DNA of 54,196 nt from Maricaulis sp. (GTDB lineage: Bacteria; Pseudomonadota; Alphaproteobacteria; Caulobacterales; Maricaulaceae), in contig NZ_JAEPOL010000024.1 of the NCBI RefSeq assembly GCF_017642925.1, positions 1-54,196 of the forward strand, in the 5' to 3' direction. The first letter of the stretch is position 1. Every line of letters starts with the position of its first letter. Positions 1-7,548 of the stretch are shown one piece after another. The position numbers and the translations under genes are program-made. The notes beneath the pieces were generated by a model. It saw only the letters and a program-made list of their open reading frames with translations. It made no database searches and was not told the origin of the DNA.

Positions 1-129
1 CCTTGTGCCCGGGAGCGTGCGGAGCTCGTCCGCGCCTGGTGGGTGACAGCATCAGGCTCCGGCGTGGCCATCTGCGGGGACACCGGCAAAAAGCTCGACC
101 GGCCCGTGCCTGCAGGTTTCGAGACGGGG
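1..129. other. Non-coding left edge, no gene recognised
   Basis: I see no recognisable gene here. Reading frame 3 of the plus strand is open from the window edge to a TAA at 147-149, so the tail of a gene beginning outside the window cannot be excluded. The translated residues are Arg-rich and match nothing I know. The stretch runs directly into the mosaic repeat beginning near 130. Confidence 0.4.
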
Positions 130-518
130 CCCGCAAGGGATCCGGGTAAATCTCCGCGTGCGGGATGCCTCGGGCATCACCACCACACTTCAAAACCGGA
201 CACACGATGTCCGCCGTGCATCCCGCACCCCTCTCATCGCTCCAGGGTTCTGCCCGTGGAGGGTTTGGTGCTTCCTCATCTCCAAACACACAGTTTTTCC
301 CGGAAGCGCGCAGCGCTGTCCGGGACCGACTGGACGCGGCTCACGCTTCACGCAGCAAGGTCGATCCCGGATCTGCAGCCTGCCTGCGCAGGCTTGCATC
401 CGGGAAAAATGGGAGAGGGAAGAAAAAGATACGCTGATGCTTTCCCCGGACTTGTTCCGGGGCCCAGCGGCGTGTCAGGAGCAGGCTCCTCCTGGCCCCG
501 GCACGGGGGCCGGGGGAA
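130..518. repeat. Mosaic intergenic repeat, left copy
   Basis: This stretch shares exact blocks with the right end of the window in opposite orientation: 130-185 (56 nt), 206-237 (32 nt), 254-272 (19 nt), 439-462 (24 nt, containing the palindrome CCCCGGA/TCCGGGG) and 483-518 (36 nt). Between 273 and 438 the core differs completely from that of the right copy. It encodes only spurious open frames. It is most likely a dispersed intergenic repeat family built from modules. Copy number elsewhere in the genome cannot be seen here. Confidence 0.85.
279..438. repeat. Interchangeable core of left mosaic repeat with inverted ends
   Basis: This is the segment of the left mosaic repeat not shared with the right copy. 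It carries an inverted repeat: TTTTTCCCGGA at 294-304 and its complement TCCGGGAAAAA at 399-409. That gives the core a hairpin or MITE-like outline of about 116 bp. An internal GCGCGCAGCGC-like stretch and CCTGCCTGCGCAGG add further self-complementarity. No coding capacity is credible. Confidence 0.55.
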
Positions 519-538
519 ACGGTGAGAGTGGCGTGCGG

Positions 539-1105
539 TCAGGCGTTGTCGCGGGTCAGGAAGAGCACCTTCGCGGCGCCGTATTCCTTGACGGTCTGGC
601 GGTGCCAGCCCGGTGTCTCGGGGTCTTCATCGGCGCCCACTTCGAGAATCGCGACGGCATCGTCGCTGACCCATTTGCCCTCGACCAGTTTCGCCAGCGT
701 TTTTTCGCCCAGACCGTGGCCGTAGGGCGGGTCAAGGAAGGCCAGGTCGAAGGGCGCACCCAGATTGGACGGTTTCTCGCCCAGCGCCGTGGCGTCGCGG
801 CGATGGATACGGGTGACGCCGAAAAGCTGCAGCGTGTCGACATTGTCGCGGATCGCGCCGCGCGCCTCGGCGGCCATTTCCACGAACAGGCAGAAAGCGG
901 CGCCGCGGGACACGGCCTCGATGCCCAGCGCACCGGATCCGGCATAAAGATCGATCACCCGGGCCCCCTCGATCGGCGGGCACCAGTCGGCATGCTCGAT
1001 CACATTGAACATGTTCTCGCGCGCCCGGTCGGAGGTGGGGCGGGTGGAGCGGCCTTTCGGCGCAACAAGGGCGCGATTGCGGAATTTTCCGCCAACGACC
1101 CGCAT
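539..1105 (-). CDS. rsmD: 16S rRNA (guanine(966)-N2)-methyltransferase RsmD
   Basis: The 188-residue protein is a full-length RsmD, which methylates N2 of G966 of 16S rRNA in the small-subunit head using S-adenosylmethionine. It opens with MRVVGGKFRNRAL, has the SAM-binding loop IDLYAGSGALGIEA around residues 50-63 and the amino-MTase motif IV as FLDPPYGHG (DPPY variant of NPPY). It lies 3 nt downstream of the RluB-type pseudouridine synthase gene on the same strand. The two rRNA-modifying enzymes therefore probably share a transcript. Family assignment is firm; the exact target base is by homology. Confidence 0.93.
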   Translation of the reverse strand: MRVVGGKFRNRALVAPKGRSTRPTSDRARENMFNVIEHADWCPPIEGARVIDLYAGSGALGIEAVSRGAAFCLFVEMAAEARGAIRDNVDTLQLFGVTRIHRRDATALGEKPSNLGAPFDLAFLDPPYGHGLGEKTLAKLVEGKWVSDDAVAILEVGADEDPETPGWHRQTVKEYGAAKVLFLTRDNA

Positions 1106-1108
1106 CGC

Positions 1109-2107
1109 CTAGCGGCGTCCCTGCGGCTTGCGCGGCGGACGGCCGGCCGCGGTATCGCGATCGGCTGCCCCTGTTTTTCCGGCAGGACGGCGCACGGCGG
1201 GACGGCCGCGGGCGCGCTTGAGCGGCTTGGCGCCATCCTCGTCAGCGGCCGGTTTGGGCAGGCCGGGCTGACCGGCCCCACCCATCTTGCGCTTCACCGG
1301 CTTGCGGCCGGGACGGGCAGGCTTCTTCTTCGCGACGGCCTCGCCGGTGGTGGCCGCCATCTCGACAAGATGCCCGGCCTGGTCGCGCAGCACGCGGCCC
1401 GGCACGGCCTTCACCTCGCCGCGCGGCAGATCGCCCAGCTGGAAGGGGCCGTAGGCCGTGCGAATCAGCCGGTTCACCTTCAGGCCGACACTGTCGAGCG
1501 CCTTGCGGACCTCGCGATTCTTGCCTTCGCGGATACCGATATCGAGCCAGATATTCGAGCCGGTCTCGCGTTCGACCTCGACATCCATCGGGCCGTACTT
1601 GATGCCCTCCACCGTGACACCGGCGCGCAGTTTGGCGATTGCCGCCTCGTCGATCGAGCCGAAGGCGCGGGCGCGGTATCGGCGCATCCAGCCGGTGGCG
1701 GGCAGTTCCAGGGCGCGGGCGAGGGCGCCGTCATTGGTCAGTAGCAGGAGGCCTTCAGAGGTCAGGTCGAGGCGGCCGACCGAGATCACGCGCCCCATAT
1801 CCTTCGGCAGCGCATCGAACACGGTTTCGCGGCCTTCCGGGTCGGCATGGGTGGTTACCAGGCCCGTCGGCTTGTGATAGCGCCACAGGCGTGTGGCGGC
1901 CGGCGGGTCGACCGGTTTGCCGTCGACCTCGATCCGATCGGCCTGGGTGACCTTCACGGCGGGCGTGTCCAGACGCTTGCCATTCAGGGAGATGCGGCCG
2001 TCCTCGATCATGCGTTCGACCTCGCGGCGCGAGGCCACGCCGGCCCGGGCGAGGTATTTGGCAATGCGTTCGCCGGTGTTGTCGGATGTATCGGAGGCTT
2101 CGCTCAC
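1109..2107 (-). CDS. rluB: 23S rRNA pseudouridine synthase, RluB/RsuA family
   Basis: This 332-residue pseudouridine synthase converts a uridine of rRNA, probably 23S rRNA. An S4 RNA-binding domain (about residues 13-60, ERIAKYLARAGVASRREVER) precedes the RsuA-type catalytic domain with the motif GRLDLTSEGLLLLTNDG; Asp114 is the expected catalytic residue. The last 80 residues are a Lys/Arg/Pro-rich tail typical of alphaproteobacterial members and likely RNA-binding. The start codon is GTG with AAGGG upstream. The gene is divergent from tadA with only 38 nt between starts. RluB versus RluE/RsuA specificity is inferred from architecture. Confidence 0.88.
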   Translation of the reverse strand: MSEASDTSDNTGERIAKYLARAGVASRREVERMIEDGRISLNGKRLDTPAVKVTQADRIEVDGKPVDPPAATRLWRYHKPTGLVTTHADPEGRETVFDALPKDMGRVISVGRLDLTSEGLLLLTNDGALARALELPATGWMRRYRARAFGSIDEAAIAKLRAGVTVEGIKYGPMDVEVERETGSNIWLDIGIREGKNREVRKALDSVGLKVNRLIRTAYGPFQLGDLPRGEVKAVPGRVLRDQAGHLVEMAATTGEAVAKKKPARPGRKPVKRKMGGAGQPGLPKPAADEDGAKPLKRARGRPAVRRPAGKTGAADRDTAAGRPPRKPQGRR

Positions 2108-2145
2108 GCTTGACCCTTTCTGGCGGCCACTCTAACCCGCAGCGG

Positions 2146-2616
2146 ATGACGGACCCGCGCGATACACGTTTTATGGCCCGAGCGCTAGAACTGGCGCAGG
2201 CAGCCGCTGAGGCCGGCGAGGCGCCGATCGGTGCGCTCGTGGTCGATCCGGCCACGGACGAGATCGTCGCGGAAGCGCACAACAGGCCGATTGCCGGCCA
2301 TGATCCGGCCGGGCATGCGGAAATCCTGGCGCTGCGCGCAGCCGCGCAGACGCGGGAGAATTACCGCCTGACCGGGCTGGAGCTCTACGTCACGCTGGAA
2401 CCGTGCGCGATGTGTGCCGGGGCGATCAGCCATGCGCGGATCGGTCGTCTGGTCTATGGCGCCAGCGATCCCAAGGGCGGTGCGGTGGAACACGGGCCGC
2501 GCTTTTTCCAGCAGCCGACCTGCCACTGGCGGCCGGATGTGGCGCAGGGGATACTGGCTGATGAGAGCGCCGAGCTGTTGCGGTCTTTCTTCCGGGCCCG
2601 CCGCAAGGGCGGCTGA
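2146..2616 (+). CDS. tadA: tRNA-specific adenosine deaminase TadA
   Basis: This is a 156-residue zinc deaminase that converts wobble adenosine 34 to inosine in tRNA-Arg(ACG). The zinc and catalytic residues are visible as HAE (His57, Glu59) and PCAMC (Cys87, Cys90), the cytidine-deaminase fold signature. I chose the ATG at 2146 because the family normally begins a few residues before the helix ARALELAQAAAEAGEAPIGA. The upstream in-frame ATG at 2086 would overlap the start of the divergent rluB gene. Length is normal for TadA. Confidence 0.92.
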   Translation: MTDPRDTRFMARALELAQAAAEAGEAPIGALVVDPATDEIVAEAHNRPIAGHDPAGHAEILALRAAAQTRENYRLTGLELYVTLEPCAMCAGAISHARIGRLVYGASDPKGGAVEHGPRFFQQPTCHWRPDVAQGILADESAELLRSFFRARRKGG

Positions 2617-2767
2617 TCTGTCATCCTCTTCAGGAGCGCGCCGGGCAGGCCGTGCGCAAGTCCCGGATTGATTTGATAAAACGCGTATAAACGTCGTTGT
2701 CATAAAACCTTGTCTTGAACGGAATCGGTGTACGGACGAAGAGGAGCGCACTCATCTGGAGTGGCGA

Positions 2768-3226
2768 ATGCTTCGTGTCCTGAACAAATGCCTGACGGCC
2801 TCGCTTGGTGCCCTTGCCCTGGCGGCAACGGCGCATGCGGCCGATAGCGGTTGTGACGCGATGCCGCTCCTGCTGCAGGACGTGACCATCGTCGACGCGT
2901 CGGGTCGCTGGAGCGACCAGGACATCTTCATCGAAAATGGCCGGATTTCCGCCGTCGGTTCGGATCTGGTGCTGGAAACCGGCCAGGCCGTGACGGTACT
3001 GGGCCGACCGGGCGCCATTGTCAGTCCGCGTCCCGAAGCCGAGCCGGGCGCGATCTATATCCGCACCGCAACGCGGGCACCGTCGCGTGCCGGACGCCGC
3101 GAACTCGTCATGCCGGGCGCGCCGGCCGACCTGCTGGTCTATGCCGAGGAAACCGGTCCGGGCCATGTCGAGATGGAAATCCGCGACGGCCGCATTGTCG
3201 GCGTCATGCCGGCCTGTAACGGCTAA
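2768..3226 (+). CDS. Secreted amidohydrolase-like protein lacking the catalytic barrel
   Basis: This 152-residue protein has a clear signal peptide (hydrophobic stretch, cleavage after AATAHA). After it, DVTIVDASGRWSDQDIFIEN and GRISAVG match the N-terminal beta-sandwich strands of metal-dependent amidohydrolases. APADLLVYAEE and IRDGRIVGV match their C-terminal strands. The roughly 300-residue TIM barrel with HxH and the other metal ligands is absent, and the two halves are joined by a Pro/Arg-rich linker. An SD-like GGAG precedes the ATG. It could be a decayed enzyme or a stable non-enzymatic sandwich domain. A full amidohydrolase lies 3 kb downstream. Resemblance is judged by eye. Confidence 0.7.
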   Translation: MLRVLNKCLTASLGALALAATAHAADSGCDAMPLLLQDVTIVDASGRWSDQDIFIENGRISAVGSDLVLETGQAVTVLGRPGAIVSPRPEAEPGAIYIRTATRAPSRAGRRELVMPGAPADLLVYAEETGPGHVEMEIRDGRIVGVMPACNG

Positions 3227-3229
3227 CAC

Positions 3230-3281
3230 TCAAGCATTCGACGAAAGCCGGAACCGGTTTCGCGGTTCGAAAATGCGCTAG
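3230..3281. terminator. Palindrome between convergent genes, possible bidirectional terminator
   Basis: CGAAAGCCGG and CCGGTTTCG around 3242-3261 form an imperfect hairpin followed by a second GGTTCG copy. This short spacer separates two genes that end facing one another. There is no clear T tract, so a Rho-independent role is uncertain. It may instead be one of the short intergenic palindromes common in alphaproteobacteria. Confidence 0.35.
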
Positions 3282-3856
3282 GCAGCGAGGCGGGCTTCCA
3301 GTCCGGCTGATACGGCGGGCCATTCGTCTTTCAGCACCGAAAACCACACCGTGTCGCGCCACTCGCCGGTCCAGCACTTCATGTGCCGGCGCAGCGTGCC
3401 TTCGCGGGTCGCGCCCATTTTCGTCATCGCGGCCTGGGAGCGCAGATTGCGGTGATGCGTCTTCAGCTCCACCCGCTCTGCACCGCATTCGAAGGCCCGG
3501 CCCAGCAGGAGGTGTTTGGCAGCCGGATTGACCTGCGTGCCGCGGGCGGTCGCGCCATACCAGGTCCAGCCGATCTCCAGGCGTTCATGCTCGGGAACGA
3601 TGGAGAGGAAGGCGGAATGACCGACGGGGGCACCGTCCGACCGGCGCCGGACGAGGTGGGATATCTGGCTGCCGGCCCGGCTACCCTCCAGCATCAGATC
3701 GAACCAGTGATCGAAATGTTCACCGTCGCCGCGCAGTGAGGTCAGCGCCCAGAGTTCCGCCTCCTGGGCCAGGGGGCGCAGGGCTTCGCGATGGGCTTCG
3801 GTCAGCGGCTCCAGGCGAACAACGGCGTTTTCCAGCACGGCCGGTTCAAGCTTCAT
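3278..3856 (-). CDS. GNAT-family N-acetyltransferase, RimJ/RimL-like
   Basis: This 192-residue acetyl-CoA-dependent acyltransferase starts MKLEPAVLENAVVRLEPLTE, the usual opening of RimJ/RimL-like GNAT proteins. It contains the conserved region GWTWYGATARGTQVNP, VELKTHHRNLRSQAAMTKMG (motif B, substituted coenzyme-binding helix) and ends with a tryptophan-rich strand. The acceptor (protein N terminus, antibiotic or metabolite) cannot be told. Its ATG overlaps the stop of the upstream TauE/SafE gene by 4 nt, so translation is probably coupled. Confidence 0.85.
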   Translation of the reverse strand: MKLEPAVLENAVVRLEPLTEAHREALRPLAQEAELWALTSLRGDGEHFDHWFDLMLEGSRAGSQISHLVRRRSDGAPVGHSAFLSIVPEHERLEIGWTWYGATARGTQVNPAAKHLLLGRAFECGAERVELKTHHRNLRSQAAMTKMGATREGTLRRHMKCWTGEWRDTVWFSVLKDEWPAVSAGLEARLAA

Positions 3857-4596
3857 GGCGCCACTCCTGTCAGGATAATCAAGCCTCTGGCGATGTAGAC
3901 AAGACCGATCGCCGAGACAATCCACTTGGTCCACCGCCGGAACTGGATATCGCTCATCATGGCCAGGAAGCGGGCGCCCAGCGTGGTGCCGACAATGGCC
4001 AGCGGTGCGGCGACGAGCAGCCATTGCGCCTGGGGCAGGCTTTCCGCTGCGAGGGCTGGCAGGACGTAGTAGGCGATCTTCACGGCGTGCGAGACGACCT
4101 GGGTTGCGGCCTTGGTGGCGACGATGCAGCGGCGGTCGCGCTCGGTATCGGCGAAGAAGACATCCAGCAGCGGTCCCGATACGCCGGCCACCACGTTGAG
4201 CCCGGTCACCGTGAAGCCGCAGGCCACGGCATGGGACGGCCGGGCGGCGTCGAAATGGACCCAGCGCCTGGGCAGCCAGATCACGCCGGGCACCAGGCCC
4301 AGCACGACGAAAAGCCAGGGTTTGGACAGTTCGAAGGTCGCCAGTACGAGGAGGGCGGCCGCCGCGCCGGAACCGAACAGGTAGATGCCCAGAATGCGCC
4401 AGTCGATCCAGCGCGCATGCAGGATGGCGCGCCAGCCATTGGACACGCTCTGCACGACGCCATGCACCACCATGGCGGCCGAGACGGGCAGGACGAGCGC
4501 CAGGATCCCCATCAGGATCAGCCCGCCGGCCATGCCGAACACGCCGGAGATGAAGGCGGTGACGAAGACGCCGGTGAGGATGATCAGTCCGGACAT
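3853..4596 (-). CDS. TauE/SafE (TSUP) family membrane permease
   Basis: The 247-residue protein is almost wholly hydrophobic with 7-8 predicted membrane segments and glycine-rich loops (ISGVFGMAGGLILMG; GLNVVAGVSGPLLDVFF) in both halves. This is the repeated signature of the TSUP family, which exports sulfite, sulfoacetate or other organosulfur anions or imports small acids. It sits in the inner membrane. The substrate is not predictable. It is translationally coupled (4-nt overlap) to a GNAT acetyltransferase, and divergent from a small membrane protein across 56 nt that must hold both promoters. Confidence 0.85.
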   Translation of the reverse strand: MSGLIILTGVFVTAFISGVFGMAGGLILMGILALVLPVSAAMVVHGVVQSVSNGWRAILHARWIDWRILGIYLFGSGAAAALLVLATFELSKPWLFVVLGLVPGVIWLPRRWVHFDAARPSHAVACGFTVTGLNVVAGVSGPLLDVFFADTERDRRCIVATKAATQVVSHAVKIAYYVLPALAAESLPQAQWLLVAAPLAIVGTTLGARFLAMMSDIQFRRWTKWIVSAIGLVYIARGLIILTGVAP

Positions 4597-4652
4597 GAAA
4601 TGCGGGCTCTCTCGCGCTATATGGCGGGAAGGTCACCATACAGGGGAAGTCG

Positions 4653-5069
4653 ATGTCCGTTACCGTCATCATCAGCGGCGCCGCGGCGCTTGTGGGCGCC
4701 CTTCTCGGACTGGGCAGTCTGATCAGCCCGGCCTGGGGCGCTTCGGTCGTGCGGCTGCAGCCGATGGCGGACAAGCCGGGCGGCTGGGCCGAATTCCGGG
4801 CGAGCTATGGCGGTGGCTTGCTGCTGCTGCATGGCGCAGTGCTGCTGGCGATCGCGATGCGCGAGCAGGCCGGTATGGCAAGCGTCGTTGCGGCCGGCTT
4901 TGCAGCGGGTGCCGCCTGGCTCGGCATGGCAGTCGGACGCACCGTGTCGATGCTGGCGGACCATGCCAGGCATGGCACGCGGACCGGATACAATCTGTTC
5001 TCGGTCGGCTTTGAGCTGGTGGTCGGTCTCGCCCTGATGGCGCCCTGGCTGGGGCATATCGGCGGTTAA
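4653..5069 (+). CDS. Small integral membrane protein, DUF4345-like
   Basis: This is a 138-residue protein with four likely transmembrane helices, a conserved-looking WAEFRASYGG motif before the second helix, and a short cytoplasmic RTVSMLADHARHGTR segment. The pattern fits the DUF4345-type membrane proteins, for which no function is established. It is divergent from the TSUP permease gene and convergent with the phosphotransferase gene. No catalytic residues are apparent. Confidence 0.7.
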   Translation: MSVTVIISGAAALVGALLGLGSLISPAWGASVVRLQPMADKPGGWAEFRASYGGGLLLLHGAVLLAIAMREQAGMASVVAAGFAAGAAWLGMAVGRTVSMLADHARHGTRTGYNLFSVGFELVVGLALMAPWLGHIGG

Positions 5070-5101
5070 ACAGGCCGGCGTGTAGCCGGTGAGGCGGGGG
5101 C

Positions 5102-6166
5102 TTAAGCCCCCGCCTTCACGGCAAAACTCCAGGCGGCTTCGGCCATGGGCTGGACCGCGGCCCCCATTTCCTTGGCGCGCTCGTTGGAGGCATTGCCCTG
5201 CAACGAGCGGGCATAGACGCCCTGGATGATCGAGGTCAGCCGGAAGATGTTGTAGGCGAAGTAGAAATCCAGCTCGGGAATGCTGTCGCGATGGGTGCGG
5301 CGGCAATAGGCCTCGGTGTATTCCTCGACGGTCGGAATGCCCATGGAGGCGATATCCACCCCGGCGAGCCCGTTGCGGATTTCCGGCGGCATCACCCAGC
5401 CCATCAGCTGATAGGTGAAGTCGGCCAGAGGATCGCCCAGCGTCGAGAGCTCCCAGTCCAGCACCGCGATGACCCGCGGTTCGGTCGGGTGGAAGATCAT
5501 GTTGTCCAGACGGTAGTCGCCGTGAACGACGCTGGTGCGTTCCTGTTCCGGTGCGGCCTGGGGCAGCCAGTCGATCAGCTTGTCCATCGCCTCGACCGTA
5601 CCCGTCTCGGCGGCACGGTATTGTTTGGACCAGCGGCCGATCTGGCGCTGGAAATAATTGCCCGGCTTGCCGTATCCACCCAGCCCGGCGGCCTCATGGT
5701 CGATATTGTGCAGATGCGCCAGCGTGGCGTTGGCCGCGTCATAGATCGGGCCGCGTTCGGATTTGTCGAGGTCGGGCAGGAGCGGGTCCCAGAAGATCCG
5801 GCCGGTGACGAAATCCATGACGTAGAATTCGGTGCCGATGACATCGCGGTCCATGCACAGCCCGTGCATTTTCGGGGCGGGGAAGCCGGCCTTGCCCAGC
5901 TTGCTCATCACTTCGAATTCGCGGTCCACCGCATGAGCCGAGGGCAGGAGCTTGCCCGGCGGCTTGCGGCGCAGCACATAGGAATGCCCCGGCGTTTCCA
6001 GCTTGTAGGTCGGGTTGGACTGGCCGCCCCGGAACTGGCTCACCGTCAGCGGGCCTTCATAATCCTCGACCTGCTCCGCCAGCCAGGCAGCCAGCTGGGC
6101 CTCGTCGAAAGCGAGGGCGTCGGCGACCTGTTTGGTGCCGGAATACTGTTCGTCGATCTTGCTCAT
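5102..6166 (-). CDS. APH-fold phosphotransferase (ACAD10/11 kinase-domain type)
   Basis: This 354-residue protein has an aminoglycoside-phosphotransferase/choline-kinase fold. FRGGQSNPTYKL is the glycine-rich loop, VLRRKPPG holds the ATP lysine, VVHGDYRLDNMIFHP is the Brenner catalytic motif, and VLDWELSTLGDP carries the metal-binding Asp. This arrangement is typical of the kinase domain of ACAD10/ACAD11, which act with acyl-CoA dehydrogenases in 4-hydroxy-fatty-acid catabolism. A free-standing bacterial form is common. The start overlaps the amidohydrolase stop by 4 nt, which implies one operon. The substrate is inferred only. Confidence 0.85.
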   Translation of the reverse strand: MSKIDEQYSGTKQVADALAFDEAQLAAWLAEQVEDYEGPLTVSQFRGGQSNPTYKLETPGHSYVLRRKPPGKLLPSAHAVDREFEVMSKLGKAGFPAPKMHGLCMDRDVIGTEFYVMDFVTGRIFWDPLLPDLDKSERGPIYDAANATLAHLHNIDHEAAGLGGYGKPGNYFQRQIGRWSKQYRAAETGTVEAMDKLIDWLPQAAPEQERTSVVHGDYRLDNMIFHPTEPRVIAVLDWELSTLGDPLADFTYQLMGWVMPPEIRNGLAGVDIASMGIPTVEEYTEAYCRRTHRDSIPELDFYFAYNIFRLTSIIQGVYARSLQGNASNERAKEMGAAVQPMAEAAWSFAVKAGA

Positions 6167-7455
6167 TCGCTCAGATACACCGTGCCGTTCTTCATGACGA
6201 AGTCGACGTCGCGCAGCTCGGAGATATTCTCCAGCGGATTGCCGTCGACGGCGACAATATCGGCATACTTGCCGGTTTCGATCGTGCCGATATCGCTGTC
6301 CATGCGGACATGGCGCGAGGCGTGGATCGTGGCGGTCTCGATGGCTTCCATCGGCGTCAGGCCGGCCTCGACCAGGAGTTCGAACTCGCGGGCATTGTCG
6401 CCATGTTGCGACACGCCGCTATCGGTGCCAAACGCGATGGTCACGCCGCCATCATGGGCGCGGCGGGCCATCTCCAGCATTTGCGGACCGACGGCGCGCG
6501 ACTTGGCGCGCTGGTTGTCGGTCATGAAATCGGCGGTCTCGGCCAGCTCGGCCACGGTGACACCGGCCAGCACGGTCGGCACGAGATAGGCGCCGTTGCG
6601 GCGCATCAGGCGGATCGAGTCATTGTCCAGATAGGTGCCGTGCTCGATCGAGTCGCCGCCGGCCTCCAGGAAGGCGTTGATGCCGGTCACGCCATGCGCA
6701 TGGGCGGTGACCTGGCGGCCCATCATGTGGGCGGCCTCGACGATCGACTCCAGCTCGTCGTCGAAGAATTGCCGCTCGACGCCCGCTGCCGTGTCGGACA
6801 GCACGCCGCCCGTGGCGGTGATCTTGATCACATCGGCACCGCCGCGGATCAGCGTGCGCACGGCTTCGCGGCACTGGGCCGGGCCGTTACAGGCGGTGGG
6901 GCTGGTGAACTGGTGCAGCACGTCGAGGGCGAAACCGTTGACGTCGGCATGGCCGCCGGTCGGCGTGACGGCGGTGCCGGCAACCCGCATGCGCGGTCCC
7001 GGAACGAAGCCCGCATCGACAGCATCGCGCAGGGCGAGGGCCGCTTCGAAATTGCCGCCGACATCCTGCACCGTCGTGAAGCCGGCCATCAGCGTGGTGC
7101 GGGCATTGTCGGCGCCGGCAAAGGCGAGATCGGACGGGCTTTCGGTGAAGGTGTTGAAGCGCCGGCCCGGGCCGAGTTCCGATTGCAGGTGGACATGGCT
7201 GTCGATGAAGCCGGGCATGACATAGTCGTCGGTCAGGTCGATCACCGTCGCGCCGTCGGGCGTCACATAGCCGGCCTGGATGCCTTCGATGCGTTCGCCG
7301 CGGACCAGGATGGACTGCTGCTCCAGCGGCGCCTCGCCCGGTACGGCCAGCAGCCAGCCTGCGTGAATGACAGTCAGCGCCTCTTCGGCGTCCTGCGCCT
7401 GGGCCAGTCCGGCCAACGCCGTGGCGGCCAGCGCCGTTGCAACGGTTCTCAGCAT
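6163..7455 (-). CDS. Secreted metal-dependent amidohydrolase (Xaa-Pro dipeptidase/imidazolonepropionase-like)
   Basis: This 430-residue protein has a signal peptide (cleavage after ALAGLAQA) and the full amidohydrolase architecture. An N-terminal beta-sandwich is followed by PGFIDSHVHL (metal ligands His87 and His89), a TIM barrel with VTAHAHG and FGTDSGV (further His and Asp ligands), and a C-terminal strand ending GKYADIVAVDGNPLEN. Relatives hydrolyse Xaa-Pro dipeptides, organophosphates or cyclic amides in the periplasm; the substrate here is unknown. It is the first gene of a two-gene unit with the phosphotransferase. It is also a full-length counterpart of the barrel-less protein at 2768-3226. 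Confidence 0.88.
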   Translation of the reverse strand: MLRTVATALAATALAGLAQAQDAEEALTVIHAGWLLAVPGEAPLEQQSILVRGERIEGIQAGYVTPDGATVIDLTDDYVMPGFIDSHVHLQSELGPGRRFNTFTESPSDLAFAGADNARTTLMAGFTTVQDVGGNFEAALALRDAVDAGFVPGPRMRVAGTAVTPTGGHADVNGFALDVLHQFTSPTACNGPAQCREAVRTLIRGGADVIKITATGGVLSDTAAGVERQFFDDELESIVEAAHMMGRQVTAHAHGVTGINAFLEAGGDSIEHGTYLDNDSIRLMRRNGAYLVPTVLAGVTVAELAETADFMTDNQRAKSRAVGPQMLEMARRAHDGGVTIAFGTDSGVSQHGDNAREFELLVEAGLTPMEAIETATIHASRHVRMDSDIGTIETGKYADIVAVDGNPLENISELRDVDFVMKNGTVYLSE

Positions 7456-7548
7456 GATCCTCTCCCCTCGAATATGTGGGGCAAAGGATGATCAAGCCGG
7501 CCGCGAAGTCAAACGGCGAGCGTACCTGTACGTCGAAAAACTGCCAGC

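Noticed and set aside
158-1744. Long plus-strand open frame of 528 codons across rsmD and rluB
   Set aside because: It is antisense to two clearly recognised genes; the high GC content keeps the opposite frame open. The translation has no domain and an Arg/Gly/His-rich composition.
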